Source of the DNA: Lentisphaeria bacterium
GTDB lineage: Bacteria; Verrucomicrobiota; Lentisphaeria; Oligosphaerales; Oligosphaeraceae
Direction: 5' to 3'
DNA length: 22,387 nt
Assembly (NCBI GenBank): GCA_016303095.1
Contig: JAEDMH010000023.1
Location: 1 to 22,387 of the forward strand
Under the pieces are notes generated by a model. That model saw nothing but the letters and a program-made list of their open reading frames with translations. It was not told the DNA's origin and made no database searches. A program made the position numbers and the translations under genes. Shown piece by piece: positions 15,189 through 22,387 of the stretch (position 1 is the stretch's first letter; every line of letters begins with the position of its first letter).

Positions 15189-15245
15189 GTGTCCGGGGTG
15201 TTCCACCACCAGGCGCAGGCGTATCTGGGGGGAGCAGGAATGGAC

Positions 15246-15283
15246 GGGGAGGATGGGGGAGTCAGGGGGTCGGCGGGGTGGGG
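15246..15283 (+). other. G-quadruplex-forming motif upstream of the flavoprotein gene
   Basis: Five G runs lie on the plus strand at 15246-15249, 15255-15259, 15265-15269, 15275-15278 and 15280-15283, with spacers of 5, 5, 5 and 1 bases. This satisfies the usual intramolecular G-quadruplex rule with four-tetrad runs. Another six-G run is at 15227-15232. It sits where the -35 region of the promoter at 15290 would be. Confidence 0.8.
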
Positions 15284-15286
15284 TCT

Positions 15287-15295
15287 TGTTATAGT
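15287..15295 (+). promoter_or_regulatory. Extended -10 promoter of the flavoprotein gene
   Basis: TGTTATAGT contains TATAGT (15290-15295), five of six matches to the -10 consensus, with a TGn extension. No -35 hexamer is present; a run of G tracts occupies that place. Transcription would start near 15302, giving a leader of about 50 bases that includes the GGAGGAG ribosome binding site (15338-15344). Confidence 0.5.
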
Positions 15296-15351
15296 ACCGG
15301 GCATTCCCCTGGGGAGTCCTGGGGGGCACAGTTTCTCGGAGGAGCGAACCC

Positions 15352-15981
15352 ATGAAAGTTTTGTTGGTCAATGGCAGTCCCCACCAATGGGGATGCACCT
15401 ACACGGCGTTGTCGGAAGTGGAGAAGAGCCTGCGTTCTCAAGGGGTGGAGACGGAGCTTTTTTGGATTGGGGCGCCAGGGGCGGTGAAAGGGAGTTGCCG
15501 GGGGTGCGGCGTCTGCCGTCAGAAGGGGAGTTGTGTGCTGGAGGATGAAGTGAACCGATTTGCGGCCTTGGCGGAAAACGCGGACGGCTTTCTCTTTGGT
15601 TCCCCTGTCCATTTCGCCGCACCCTGCGGAGATCTTCTCTCCTTCATGAGCCGCCTCTTCTACAGTGCCGGACGGAAATTGACCGGAAAGCCCGCCGCCT
15701 CGGTGGTGAGTTGCCGGCGGGGAGGAGCCACCGCCGCCCTGGATGCCATCAACAAATTCTATCCCATCATGGGCATGCCCATGGTGCCCTCCCAATATTG
15801 GAACATGGTTCATGGCACCACGCCCCAGGAGGTTCTCCAAGACAAGGAGGGCATGCAGATCATGCGGAATCTGGGGGTGAAGATGGCCTGGATGCTCAAA
15901 AGCCTTCAGGCGGGGAGGGAGCAGGGGGTTCCCGGCCCTGGGCTGGGAGAAGAGCCTGTGCGCACCAATTTCATCCGGTAG
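15352..15981 (+). CDS. Iron-sulfur flavoprotein / NADPH-dependent FMN reductase family
   Basis: This 209-residue, flavodoxin-fold protein starts MKVLLVNGSPHQWGCT, the FMN phosphate-binding loop of the FMN-reductase family. Cys49, Cys52, Cys55 and Cys61 (CRGCGVCRQKGSC) form the compact cluster motif of archaeal and anaerobic iron-sulfur flavoproteins, which bind a [4Fe-4S] cluster. GSPVHFAAP (about 84-92) lines the flavin site. Such proteins move electrons between ferredoxin-like donors and oxygen, peroxide or other acceptors; the partner is not identifiable here. GGAGGAG lies seven bases before the ATG. It is the first gene of a run with aat, the FAD protein and the broken hydrolase. Together with nifUS it points to an anaerobic, Fe-S-rich metabolism. 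Confidence 0.85.
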   Translation: MKVLLVNGSPHQWGCTYTALSEVEKSLRSQGVETELFWIGAPGAVKGSCRGCGVCRQKGSCVLEDEVNRFAALAENADGFLFGSPVHFAAPCGDLLSFMSRLFYSAGRKLTGKPAASVVSCRRGGATAALDAINKFYPIMGMPMVPSQYWNMVHGTTPQEVLQDKEGMQIMRNLGVKMAWMLKSLQAGREQGVPGPGLGEEPVRTNFIR

Positions 15982-15993
15982 GAGCGTCCTCTC

Positions 15994-16725
15994 ATGTCCC
16001 CGGCGGAATGGGAATCCCTTTGGCGGGAACGTCCCTGGCGGAAGGAGAGTCTCTTTCCCTCCCCGGAAGAAGCGGACGAGACGGGGGCGCTCTGCCTCTC
16101 CCGCGGGCTGGACTGTCGTCTGCTGGTGGATGCCTATTATCACGGCATCTTTCCCTGGCCCTTCCAGGAGGAATCGGTGTTGTGGGCATCCCCTCCCCTC
16201 CGAGGCGTTCTGCCGCTGGCGGAGTTTCACATTCCCAAGAGCCTGAAGCGGGAGCGGAAAAAATCCCGGTTCACTGTGCGGGTGGACACCTGCTTTGCCG
16301 AGGTGATGGCGGGGTGCGCCCAGGCGGTGCGTCCCGAGGAGGAAGGCACTTGGATCACTCCCATGCTTCAGGAGGCGTACCTGGAATTTCACCGTCTGGG
16401 CTACGCCCACAGCTTTGAGGCCTTTGCCCCGGACGGCTCCCTGGCCGGGGGACTCTACGGCGTTCTTCTGGGCAAAATCTTCTGCGGAGAGAGCATGTTC
16501 TTCCGGCAATCCGGCGCCTCCAAAATCGCCTTCTGCGTGGCGGCGGAACAGTTGCAAGCCATCGGCGTGACCCTGGTGGACACCCAGATGGTCACCAATC
16601 TCACCGCCTCCTTCGGGGCCCGGGAAATTCCCCGACAGGAATATCTCGCCTTGTTGGAGCAAGGGCGGGATGATGCCCCCACGCCGGGAATCTTTCCCCG
16701 GGAACCCGTCTCCTGCCTCTCCTGA
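15994..16725 (+). CDS. aat: Leucyl/phenylalanyl-tRNA--protein transferase
   Basis: This 243-residue protein is close in length to E. coli Aat (234). It transfers Leu or Phe from aminoacyl-tRNA to proteins with N-terminal Arg or Lys, marking them for ClpS/ClpAP degradation through the N-end rule pathway. Diagnostic segments: LLVDAYYHGIFPWP near 43-56, WITPMLQEAYLEFHRLGYAHSFEA near 120-143, GGLYGVLLGKIFCGESMF and the acceptor-binding VDTQMVTNLTASFGAREIPRQEYL. The GTAGGAG that includes the flavoprotein stop codon acts as ribosome binding site, and the two genes are 12 bases apart, so they are co-transcribed. No clpS or clpA gene lies in the window. Identification is secure. Confidence 0.95.
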   Translation: MSPAEWESLWRERPWRKESLFPSPEEADETGALCLSRGLDCRLLVDAYYHGIFPWPFQEESVLWASPPLRGVLPLAEFHIPKSLKRERKKSRFTVRVDTCFAEVMAGCAQAVRPEEEGTWITPMLQEAYLEFHRLGYAHSFEAFAPDGSLAGGLYGVLLGKIFCGESMFFRQSGASKIAFCVAAEQLQAIGVTLVDTQMVTNLTASFGAREIPRQEYLALLEQGRDDAPTPGIFPREPVSCLS

Positions 16726-16748
16726 ATCCTTTTCTCCCCGCAAGCGCC

Positions 16749-18344
16749 ATGTCCCAGCCATCCCGTCCCTTGAAGATCACCATTCCCCTGGAGGTGGATG
16801 CCCGCGGGGTGCCCCGGGAGGAGAGGGAATTTCTCCGGCCCTTGGCGGCCCGGGCCTGCGGGCTTCGGGCGGAAGATTTCCTCTCCCTGGAAATTCGGCG
16901 ACGGAGTCTGGATGCCCGCCACAAGCCCCGGGTGAAGATTCTCTATTCCCTGGCGGCGGAGCTGCGCCCCGGGGTGGTTCCCAAGGCCCAGGGAAAGGGG
17001 ATCGCCCCGCTGGAGGATGCCCCTCCCTATCGTCCTCCGGAAAATCGTCATGGGCTGCACCAGCCCCTGGTGGTGGGCACGGGGCCAGCGGGGCTCTTCG
17101 CCGCCTTGCTCCTGGCTCAAGCCGGAGCCTGCCCCCTGGTGGTGGAGCGTGGGCGGGATGTGGAGCGCCGGGGCAAGGACATCCAGGCGTTCTTTGCCAC
17201 CCGCCAGCTCAACCCGGAAAGCAATCTTCTCTTTGGTGAGGGAGGGGCCGGCACCTGGTCCGACGGCAAGCTCTTCACCCGGGTTCGGGATCCCCGGGCA
17301 CGCTACGTCCTGGAGACCTTCGTGGCGGCCGGCGCCCCGCCGGAAATCCTCTACTACGCCCATCCCCACCTGGGCTCCGACCGACTCCCAGGCATCATCG
17401 CGGCCCTTCGCCATCGCATCTGCCAACTGGGGGGACGCTTCCTTTGGGACACCCGGGTGGAGGCGGTGGAGGGGGGAAGTGTCTTCCAGGGACTTCGTTT
17501 GCAGGATGGTTCCCGTCTGGAGGGGCCCGCCGCCCTGGTGGCCTGCGGCCATAGCGCCCGGGACTTGATTCAGCAGATGGCGGGCCAGGTGCAGGTGGCC
17601 ATGAAGGGCTTTCAGTTAGGATGCCGCATCGAGCACCCCCAGCGTTTCATCAACCAAACCCAGTTCGGGATGGCGGTTCCCTACCCCTCCCTGGGGCCGG
17701 CGGAATACCTCTTTTCTCTTCACGACGATGCCCAGGGGCCTGGCGCCACCAGCTTCTGCATGTGCCCGGGAGGCGAAATCCTACCCGCCACCTGCGATCC
17801 CCAGACCCTCTGCACCAATGGCATGTCCAATGCCGCACGGGATGGACACTTCGCCAACTCCGCCCTCATCTCCACCCTCCGGGAAACCACCTTTTCCTCC
17901 CCCCAGGAGGCCTTCGCCTTCCTGCACCGCCTGGAAGCCAGCCTCTTCACCCTGGGAGGCGGCGACTATTCCGCCCCCGCCCAAAGAGCCCGGGATTTCC
18001 TCCTGGGTGACACCTCCCCCCTGCCCTCCCGCACCAGCTATCGCCTGGGGCTCACTCCCGCCAGACTGGATCTTCTGGTGCCTGACCCCATCCGCACCGC
18101 TCTGCAACGGGCCCTGGCGGCCTTCGACCGGAAGGCACCGGGATTCCTGGCCGAAGGCACCCTGGTGGGCATGGAGACCCGGGTCTCCAGCCCTGTCCGT
18201 TTCCTGCGCCGTCCCGACACCCTCTCCACTTCCATGAGCGGCCTCTATGTGGCCGGGGAAGGCGGGGGGATGGCAGGAGGCATCGTTTCCGCCGCCATCG
18301 ATGGCCTTCGCCTGGCCGAGTCCATGCTGGGCCAACTTCCCTGA
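16749..18344 (+). CDS. FAD-dependent dehydrogenase-like protein (COG2509 type)
   Basis: This 531-residue flavoprotein has an N-terminal domain of about 100 residues (PLKITIPLEVD..., RRSLDARHKPRVKILYSL), typical of the uncharacterised COG2509 group. It is followed by an FAD-binding Rossmann fold with VVGTGPAGLFAALLLAQAG (108-126) and VERGRDVERRGKD (132-144). NLLFGEGGAGTWSDGKLFTR is the group's strongest signature. The C-terminal FAD motif is GLYVAGEGGGMAGGIVSAAIDG. The substrate is not established; members are often annotated as NAD(P)/FAD-dependent oxidoreductases. No transmembrane segment or signal is apparent. It sits 23 bases after aat without a clear Shine-Dalgarno. The start is supported because the N-terminal domain begins right after it. 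Confidence 0.88.
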   Translation: MSQPSRPLKITIPLEVDARGVPREEREFLRPLAARACGLRAEDFLSLEIRRRSLDARHKPRVKILYSLAAELRPGVVPKAQGKGIAPLEDAPPYRPPENRHGLHQPLVVGTGPAGLFAALLLAQAGACPLVVERGRDVERRGKDIQAFFATRQLNPESNLLFGEGGAGTWSDGKLFTRVRDPRARYVLETFVAAGAPPEILYYAHPHLGSDRLPGIIAALRHRICQLGGRFLWDTRVEAVEGGSVFQGLRLQDGSRLEGPAALVACGHSARDLIQQMAGQVQVAMKGFQLGCRIEHPQRFINQTQFGMAVPYPSLGPAEYLFSLHDDAQGPGATSFCMCPGGEILPATCDPQTLCTNGMSNAARDGHFANSALISTLRETTFSSPQEAFAFLHRLEASLFTLGGGDYSAPAQRARDFLLGDTSPLPSRTSYRLGLTPARLDLLVPDPIRTALQRALAAFDRKAPGFLAEGTLVGMETRVSSPVRFLRRPDTLSTSMSGLYVAGEGGGMAGGIVSAAIDGLRLAESMLGQLP

Positions 18345-18356
18345 AGTTTTCCCCCT

Positions 18357-19148
18357 ATGCGACTCTTCAATCTCCTCCATCAGCCTTTGATCCAGACCTT
18401 AGACCTCCCCTGTCGGGAGAAAGAATTCTATGAAGAGAACCCGGAGCATGGGCAGCGGTGCCTCCTGGATTTGACCATCCCGGAGGAGCAGTCCGGCTTT
18501 GCCACCGTCGTCTGGTTTCATGGCGGTGGGCTGACGGGGGGCATCGAGCACACCCCCATGGAACTCACCCTGGATCCGGTCCACCCCAATGCCGTGGCGG
18601 CCTGCGGCTAGCGCCTGGCGGGCACGGGGGGCGCCACAGGAATCACCTGTCTGGAGGACGCCGCCGCCCTGGCCTGGGTGCTGCGCCACATCGCCCAATA
18701 CGGGGGGGATCCCCGGAAGGTCTTTGTCTCCGGACACTCCGCCGGGGCCTACCTCACCTGCATGCTGGGCATGGATCCCCGATGGCTCCGCGCCCAGGGA
18801 TGGGAGAATCCGTCCCTAAGGGGACTCATCCCCATCAGCGGACAATGCATCACCCACTTCACCCTGCGGGCAGAACGGGGCATCCCCATGGAACAACCCC
18901 TCTGCGACGATATGGCCCCCCTCTATCATGTGGGCAATCCCCATCTTCCCCCCATCCTGCTCACCACCGGAGATCCGGAACTGGAAATGTGCGGACGCCA
19001 GGAGGAAAACGCCTATTTTTGCCGCATGCTGAAACTGAACGGACACCAGGATGTGCAGCACCTGACCTTCCAGGGATATGGGCACGACTGCGCCCTTCCC
19101 TCCTTCCCCTTGGCGGTCCAATTCATCCACCGCCTGGCCTGGAATTAG
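18357..19148 (+). pseudogene. Alpha/beta hydrolase (esterase/lipase-like) interrupted by an amber codon
   Basis: One reading frame from ATG 18357 to TAA 19146-19148 encodes a complete HSL/BD-FAE-like alpha/beta hydrolase of 263 codons, except for an in-frame TAG at 18609-18611. Before the stop is the oxyanion motif WFHGGGLTGG. After it come YGGDPRKVFVSGHSAGAYLT with the nucleophile Ser, TTGDPELE with the likely acid and GYGHDCA with the His. In relatives the interrupted place reads xxYRL, and here it is G-stop-RL, so a TAC or TAT Tyr codon probably changed to TAG. Nothing else is damaged, which means a very recent mutation, a sequencing error or, less likely, readthrough. Several neighbouring genes use TAG as a normal stop. 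It follows the FAD protein gene by 12 bases. Confidence 0.85.
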
Positions 19149-19193
19149 CCCAAACCTCTCCAAGCCCCCCCCCTCCGGACGTCACTCCTTCCG

Positions 19194-22163
19194 TCACTGG
19201 TCGCCCAGGCGGCACTTGGCCACGGAGAAGCCGGAAATCCATTCTGGCGTGCGGAAACCATTGAATGGATTGGGAACACTGGCGAACAGTCCCGGTCCCG
19301 CCCCCCAGGTCTCCTCCCGCTCCGCTGAAGCATGATGGGGACCCAGGAGATTCCGCAGGGAGGAGACAAAGCGCACCTCCACCGCATTCTCCCCGGGAGA
19401 CAGCAGGGAGGAGGGCACGTCAACCTCCCAGGGACGCCGCCACAAGGGCGTGGGCGTCACCATCGTTCCGTTCACCAGGACCTCCAGGCAATCCAGCCCC
19501 TGGGGATGGAGAGCCAGGCGCACCCCTTCGGGGGGAACCTGGGGCAAGCATAGGGTGGCGAAGGCGCTTCCTTTGCCGGAGAAGAAGGGGAATCCCGCCC
19601 TGGCCAGATCCAGGGGAGCAGCAGCATTGTCCAGGGGCATCAGAACGGGGCGCCCCTTCATTCTCACCCGCCGTTCCCCGTCGGTTTCTTGATCTTGGGG
19701 GAAAAGCACCCGGAAATGCCCCAGGAGATAGGGCATTTCGATTTCCTGGTCCAGTCGCAGATTGTTCACTGCCGTCTCGAAGACATGGCATTGGGCCAAC
19801 TGCTGGTAAACCTGGGGAGACTGCTGGAAGACGCCGGCGAATTCCAGCACATTCTCTCCCTGGCGCACCAGGGTGCGGGGAAGAGGGGCCACCCGGAAGG
19901 AGGGATCGAAGCGGAAGCTGGCGTCATTCCATTGTATCTTATTGCCATTCAAGGAGATACAATATTGTTCCGGAGATTCCGTCATCAACGAGAGGCCATC
20001 GGGGAGTTCTCCTTCCAGGGTGAAGGTGACCTGGAAACGGAAGCGTTTGGCCCCTTCTCCCTCCAAGAGCCGCCATTGCACCGAGGAGAGAGGCATTTCC
20101 TCCCAGGGTCCCTCCTCCACGGAGAGACGGCAAAGTTCCAAGGGCAGGAAGTTTTCCGGCACACGGAAGAGGCCCTGGGAAGGCAAGGAAAGGAGCGTTT
20201 TCGGGGACTTGGCCGCGGGGCAGGCTTCCGGGGAGGCCTCGGAAGGGGAATTTTCCAGCCACAGCCATCCGGTTCCCCCTGGAGGGAGGGCGATCTGTAC
20301 CTGCTTCTTTTGGCCCGCAAGGCGCCACACGGCAGGCTTTCGGGAAGCATCCTGGGGCTCCACCCAGTAGGGAAGCCAAGAGAACGGGTCCTCTCGCAAG
20401 GTGATCCAGCCAGAGAGGGGCGTCTGCTCCCCGTGGTTCACCAGGAGCAGTAGGAAGCCGTTGGCGTAAGCCGTCCCCCTCACCCGCAGTTCGGGCAAGG
20501 GTTCCTGGCATTCCAGAAGTCCCTGGCTTTCCTGGAAGAAGGGAATGTTCTGGAACCAGCGGCGCTCTTCCTCCGTGGCCTCCCGGCCATCCACAAAGGT
20601 CAAGGTGGATTCCCCGAAACGCATGAGTTCCCCCGAAAACGCCTGCAGCAGGGTCAGGGTGGAGGAATCCAGCTGGGTCAATCCCGGCAGAATCACCCGG
20701 CGATACCGGCGCTTTCCCAGGCGAAGCCAGGTTCCCTCCACGCTTCCCCATTCCGCCAGATGGGGCTCGAAGCCGAAATGGAAGGGTTCCTGGCAGTCAT
20801 CCAGTCGTTTCATGAGCCGTTCTGTGGTCTCCACCAAATGCCGCAACGGGGGAGCATTGTTGTCCTGGCAATAGTGGCACCAAGCGGAGGTTTGTCCGTG
20901 GAGGACCAGGGTCTCCCCCATCTCCTCTCCCTCCGCCAGCCATTGGTTTCCCCGGGCAAAGGCGTTGTTGAGGATCCGTCCCTGGGGGAACCAGGGTTCG
21001 TGGTCTCCGAAGGAGGGCGGGTAGTCCCGCTTCCGCAACCCTTTCAGGGAGTAGGCATAGAGATGATTGCATAGGAAATTGATTCCATAGATCTGCATCA
21101 TGGAATACATCCATCCCATCTTTTCCAGAGAGAGATCCCAGCCGCAGCAGGCGAACATCTCCACCAGACGCCGCTGCTGCCCTTGCTGGGCGGCGACACT
21201 GGTCATTTGCCGCACCAGAAAGGGATAGGGTTCATGGGTGCCTAGATGGTCCACCCCCGGCATGGAATAGTAGGGATAGTGAAAAGAGACCGCCCCGCTG
21301 CTCAAAGTTTGCTCCGCATAATCCACCTCCTGCACCTGATGCCCGGTGAACCCCCACCCATGCTGACGACACCACTCTCCCAATTTCCTGGTGTAGTTCT
21401 CCGAAAACCAACGCCCCGCCTCTCCGTAGAAACGCCGCCGGAAGGCCGCCGCCCCAGGGACTTCCAGGAAAAGCTTCCCTAACTCCTCCCGAATCTCCCT
21501 CCCCTCCCGACGGGAAAATTCCCGGTAGAACCAGGGAGAGTAGAAGACCTTCCCAATGCGAAGCTGGGGCTCGTCTGTGAATACCCCCGCCACTTGACGG
21601 GACACCTCCGGCGGAAGACGCCGGAAATACGCCCCGTAGGTGCTCTCCAAAAAGGCGTCCGTCACCCGGGGATCCAGCAGATCCACATAGCAGGGATTGA
21701 CCTCATACCGCAAAAGCAAATGCTCCCCAGGAGCCCTCCGAGCCTCCTCCACCGTTGCCGCAACGCCGTCCCGGCGACGGTACACCCCCACCGCCCGGTC
21801 ATCCCAAAGATCCTCCGAAAAATCACTGGCCACCAAGTATTTCTGCTGATATTCCTCCCCTAGCCCGTTCACATACCCCCCGCCAAAGCCACTGGGCCAG
21901 CCATTCTCGTCGTAAAGCCACGCCTCCATCCCCAGACGGGAGGCCTCACGCACACAGGCCTCCACACAGGACATGTACGCCTCCCCCATGTACGGGGTGC
22001 CTAGCCCCCCACGGGCATGCATGAAAAAGCCCCCATACCCGCCTTCGTGCATCTGACGAATCTGACGGCATAACTCCTCCGAAGTCAATCTGTCGTTCCA
22101 ACTCCAAAAGGGCATGGGACGCCATCTCCTTAATTCGCCGCCCGTCAATCGAAAGTCCTGCAT
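19194..22163 (-). CDS. GH106-type glycoside hydrolase (alpha-L-rhamnosidase-like)
   Basis: This large protein has 989 residues from the ATG at 22163, preceded by an AAGGAGGAGAGG purine run. A start 21 codons upstream lacks a ribosome binding site and is rejected. The N-terminal TIM-barrel part carries the pattern of PF17132/GH106: MPFWSWNDRLTSEELCRQI (17-35), GGYGGFFMHARGGLGTPYM (41-59), WLYDENGWPSGFGGGY (82-97) and GVFTDEPQL (193-201). Beta-sandwich domains follow; the last (about 850-960) has jelly-roll-like strands with LDCLEVLVNGTMV. GH106 enzymes cleave alpha-L-rhamnosides, but many relatives in Lentisphaerae-like genomes are uncharacterised. No signal peptide is visible, so the protein is likely intracellular. 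It converges on the broken hydrolase gene with 45 bases between and no clear terminator. Confidence 0.82.
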   Translation of the reverse strand: MQDFRLTGGELRRWRPMPFWSWNDRLTSEELCRQIRQMHEGGYGGFFMHARGGLGTPYMGEAYMSCVEACVREASRLGMEAWLYDENGWPSGFGGGYVNGLGEEYQQKYLVASDFSEDLWDDRAVGVYRRRDGVAATVEEARRAPGEHLLLRYEVNPCYVDLLDPRVTDAFLESTYGAYFRRLPPEVSRQVAGVFTDEPQLRIGKVFYSPWFYREFSRREGREIREELGKLFLEVPGAAAFRRRFYGEAGRWFSENYTRKLGEWCRQHGWGFTGHQVQEVDYAEQTLSSGAVSFHYPYYSMPGVDHLGTHEPYPFLVRQMTSVAAQQGQQRRLVEMFACCGWDLSLEKMGWMYSMMQIYGINFLCNHLYAYSLKGLRKRDYPPSFGDHEPWFPQGRILNNAFARGNQWLAEGEEMGETLVLHGQTSAWCHYCQDNNAPPLRHLVETTERLMKRLDDCQEPFHFGFEPHLAEWGSVEGTWLRLGKRRYRRVILPGLTQLDSSTLTLLQAFSGELMRFGESTLTFVDGREATEEERRWFQNIPFFQESQGLLECQEPLPELRVRGTAYANGFLLLLVNHGEQTPLSGWITLREDPFSWLPYWVEPQDASRKPAVWRLAGQKKQVQIALPPGGTGWLWLENSPSEASPEACPAAKSPKTLLSLPSQGLFRVPENFLPLELCRLSVEEGPWEEMPLSSVQWRLLEGEGAKRFRFQVTFTLEGELPDGLSLMTESPEQYCISLNGNKIQWNDASFRFDPSFRVAPLPRTLVRQGENVLEFAGVFQQSPQVYQQLAQCHVFETAVNNLRLDQEIEMPYLLGHFRVLFPQDQETDGERRVRMKGRPVLMPLDNAAAPLDLARAGFPFFSGKGSAFATLCLPQVPPEGVRLALHPQGLDCLEVLVNGTMVTPTPLWRRPWEVDVPSSLLSPGENAVEVRFVSSLRNLLGPHHASAEREETWGAGPGLFASVPNPFNGFRTPEWISGFSVAKCRLGDQ

Positions 22164-22324
22164 CTCCTCTCCTCCTTGCTGATACAAAAAAGTCATCTCT
22201 GCGCAAACGTATGCCCAGGAAAACACACCTCGGCTAATACGTATTGTGAAACGGAACTCAAAATAACCCCCCGGGAGAAATTCGCCCGCCCTCTCGACCA
22301 GGGATCTGTGGGGGCCGTCGGCGC
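22164..22324. other. Upstream region of the GH106-type gene
   Basis: I find no gene here. It should hold the promoter of the glycoside hydrolase. A possible -35/-10 pair on the minus strand (TTGCGC and a TATCAG-like hexamer) is weak and too close to the ribosome binding site. The only distinct element is the palindrome at 22236-22245. Confidence 0.4.
22236..22245. promoter_or_regulatory. Candidate LacI-type operator upstream of the GH106-type gene
   Basis: AATACGTATT is a perfect 10-base palindrome with a central CG. That is the style of site used by LacI-family sugar regulators, which are common in saccharide-degrading PVC bacteria. It lies 73 bases upstream of the hydrolase start codon. 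The regulator is not in the window. Confidence 0.4.
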
Positions 22325-22385
22325 CGGGGGTTCTCGCTGCGCTTCACCCCCGTCGCAAAGGCCTGGCCTGCCACCCCTACGGGGT
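22325..22385. repeat. Two GC-rich hairpins at the window edge
   Basis: CGGGGGT (22325-22331) pairs with ACCCCCG (22346-22352). ACCCC (22373-22377) pairs with GGGGT (22381-22385) around a 3-base loop. The arrangement recalls dispersed GC-rich palindromic intergenic elements (REP-like). It probably continues beyond the window. Confidence 0.45.
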
Positions 22386-22387
22386 TC

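Noticed and set aside
18609..18611. TAG recoding (pyrrolysine or amber-suppressing code) in the hydrolase gene
   Set aside because: TAG is the normal stop of nifU, prmA, the phosphodiesterase and the flavoprotein genes here, so genome-wide recoding is unlikely.

Overview
The window looks like chromosomal DNA from a GC-rich, probably anaerobic member of the PVC superphylum (Verrucomicrobia/Lentisphaerae/Kiritimatiellae side). The strongest clue is a 51-residue basic protein at 4168-4323. It matches the small basic protein family I know only from Chlamydiae, Verrucomicrobia and Lentisphaerae. A NIF-type Fe-S assembly pair, an Fe-S flavoprotein and several glycoside hydrolases typical of Lentisphaerae-like saccharide degraders fit this. 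I saw no rRNA or tRNA gene, CRISPR array, phage gene or transposase.

Layout. (1) 1-3668, minus strand: an acyl-CoA synthetase, then two tandem, translationally coupled, paralogous sigma-70 factors. (2) 3669-4167: a divergent intergenic region. (3) 4168-4388, plus: the small basic protein gene with a plausible promoter and a textbook terminator. (4) 4490-10463, plus: nifU, nifS, prmA, a DMT transporter, a GH109-like Gfo/Idh/MocA protein and a YfcE-type phosphodiesterase. A tandem TCTAGA-containing octamer runs out of the last stop codon, followed by paired CTCCGTG repeats. (5) 10668-13497, minus: a GH78-type rhamnosidase-like hydrolase and an N-terminally incomplete FGE/SUMF1-domain gene. (6) 13444-15188, plus: a less GC-rich two-gene module, a winged-helix protein plus an AbiEii-like nucleotidyltransferase, overlapping by ATGA and preceded by a nested palindromic operator. 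It resembles a type IV toxin-antitoxin/abortive-infection system. (7) 15246-19148, plus: a promoter with a G-quadruplex motif, then an Fe-S flavoprotein, aat, a COG2509-type FAD protein and an alpha/beta hydrolase broken by an amber codon. (8) 19194-22163, minus: a large GH106-type glycoside hydrolase with a CG-centred palindrome upstream. (9) 22164-22387: no gene, with GC-rich hairpins at the edge.

How it works together. NifU and NifS would build Fe-S clusters; no nitrogenase genes are visible, so a general housekeeping role is likely. PrmA and Aat act on the translation and protein-turnover machinery. The GH78, GH106 and GH109-like proteins lack obvious signal peptides and suggest intracellular breakdown of rhamnose- or amino-sugar-containing oligosaccharides. 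The most system-like unit is the winged-helix/nucleotidyltransferase pair, whose arrival may have truncated the adjacent FGE-domain gene. The sigma factor pair is the most unusual regulatory feature.
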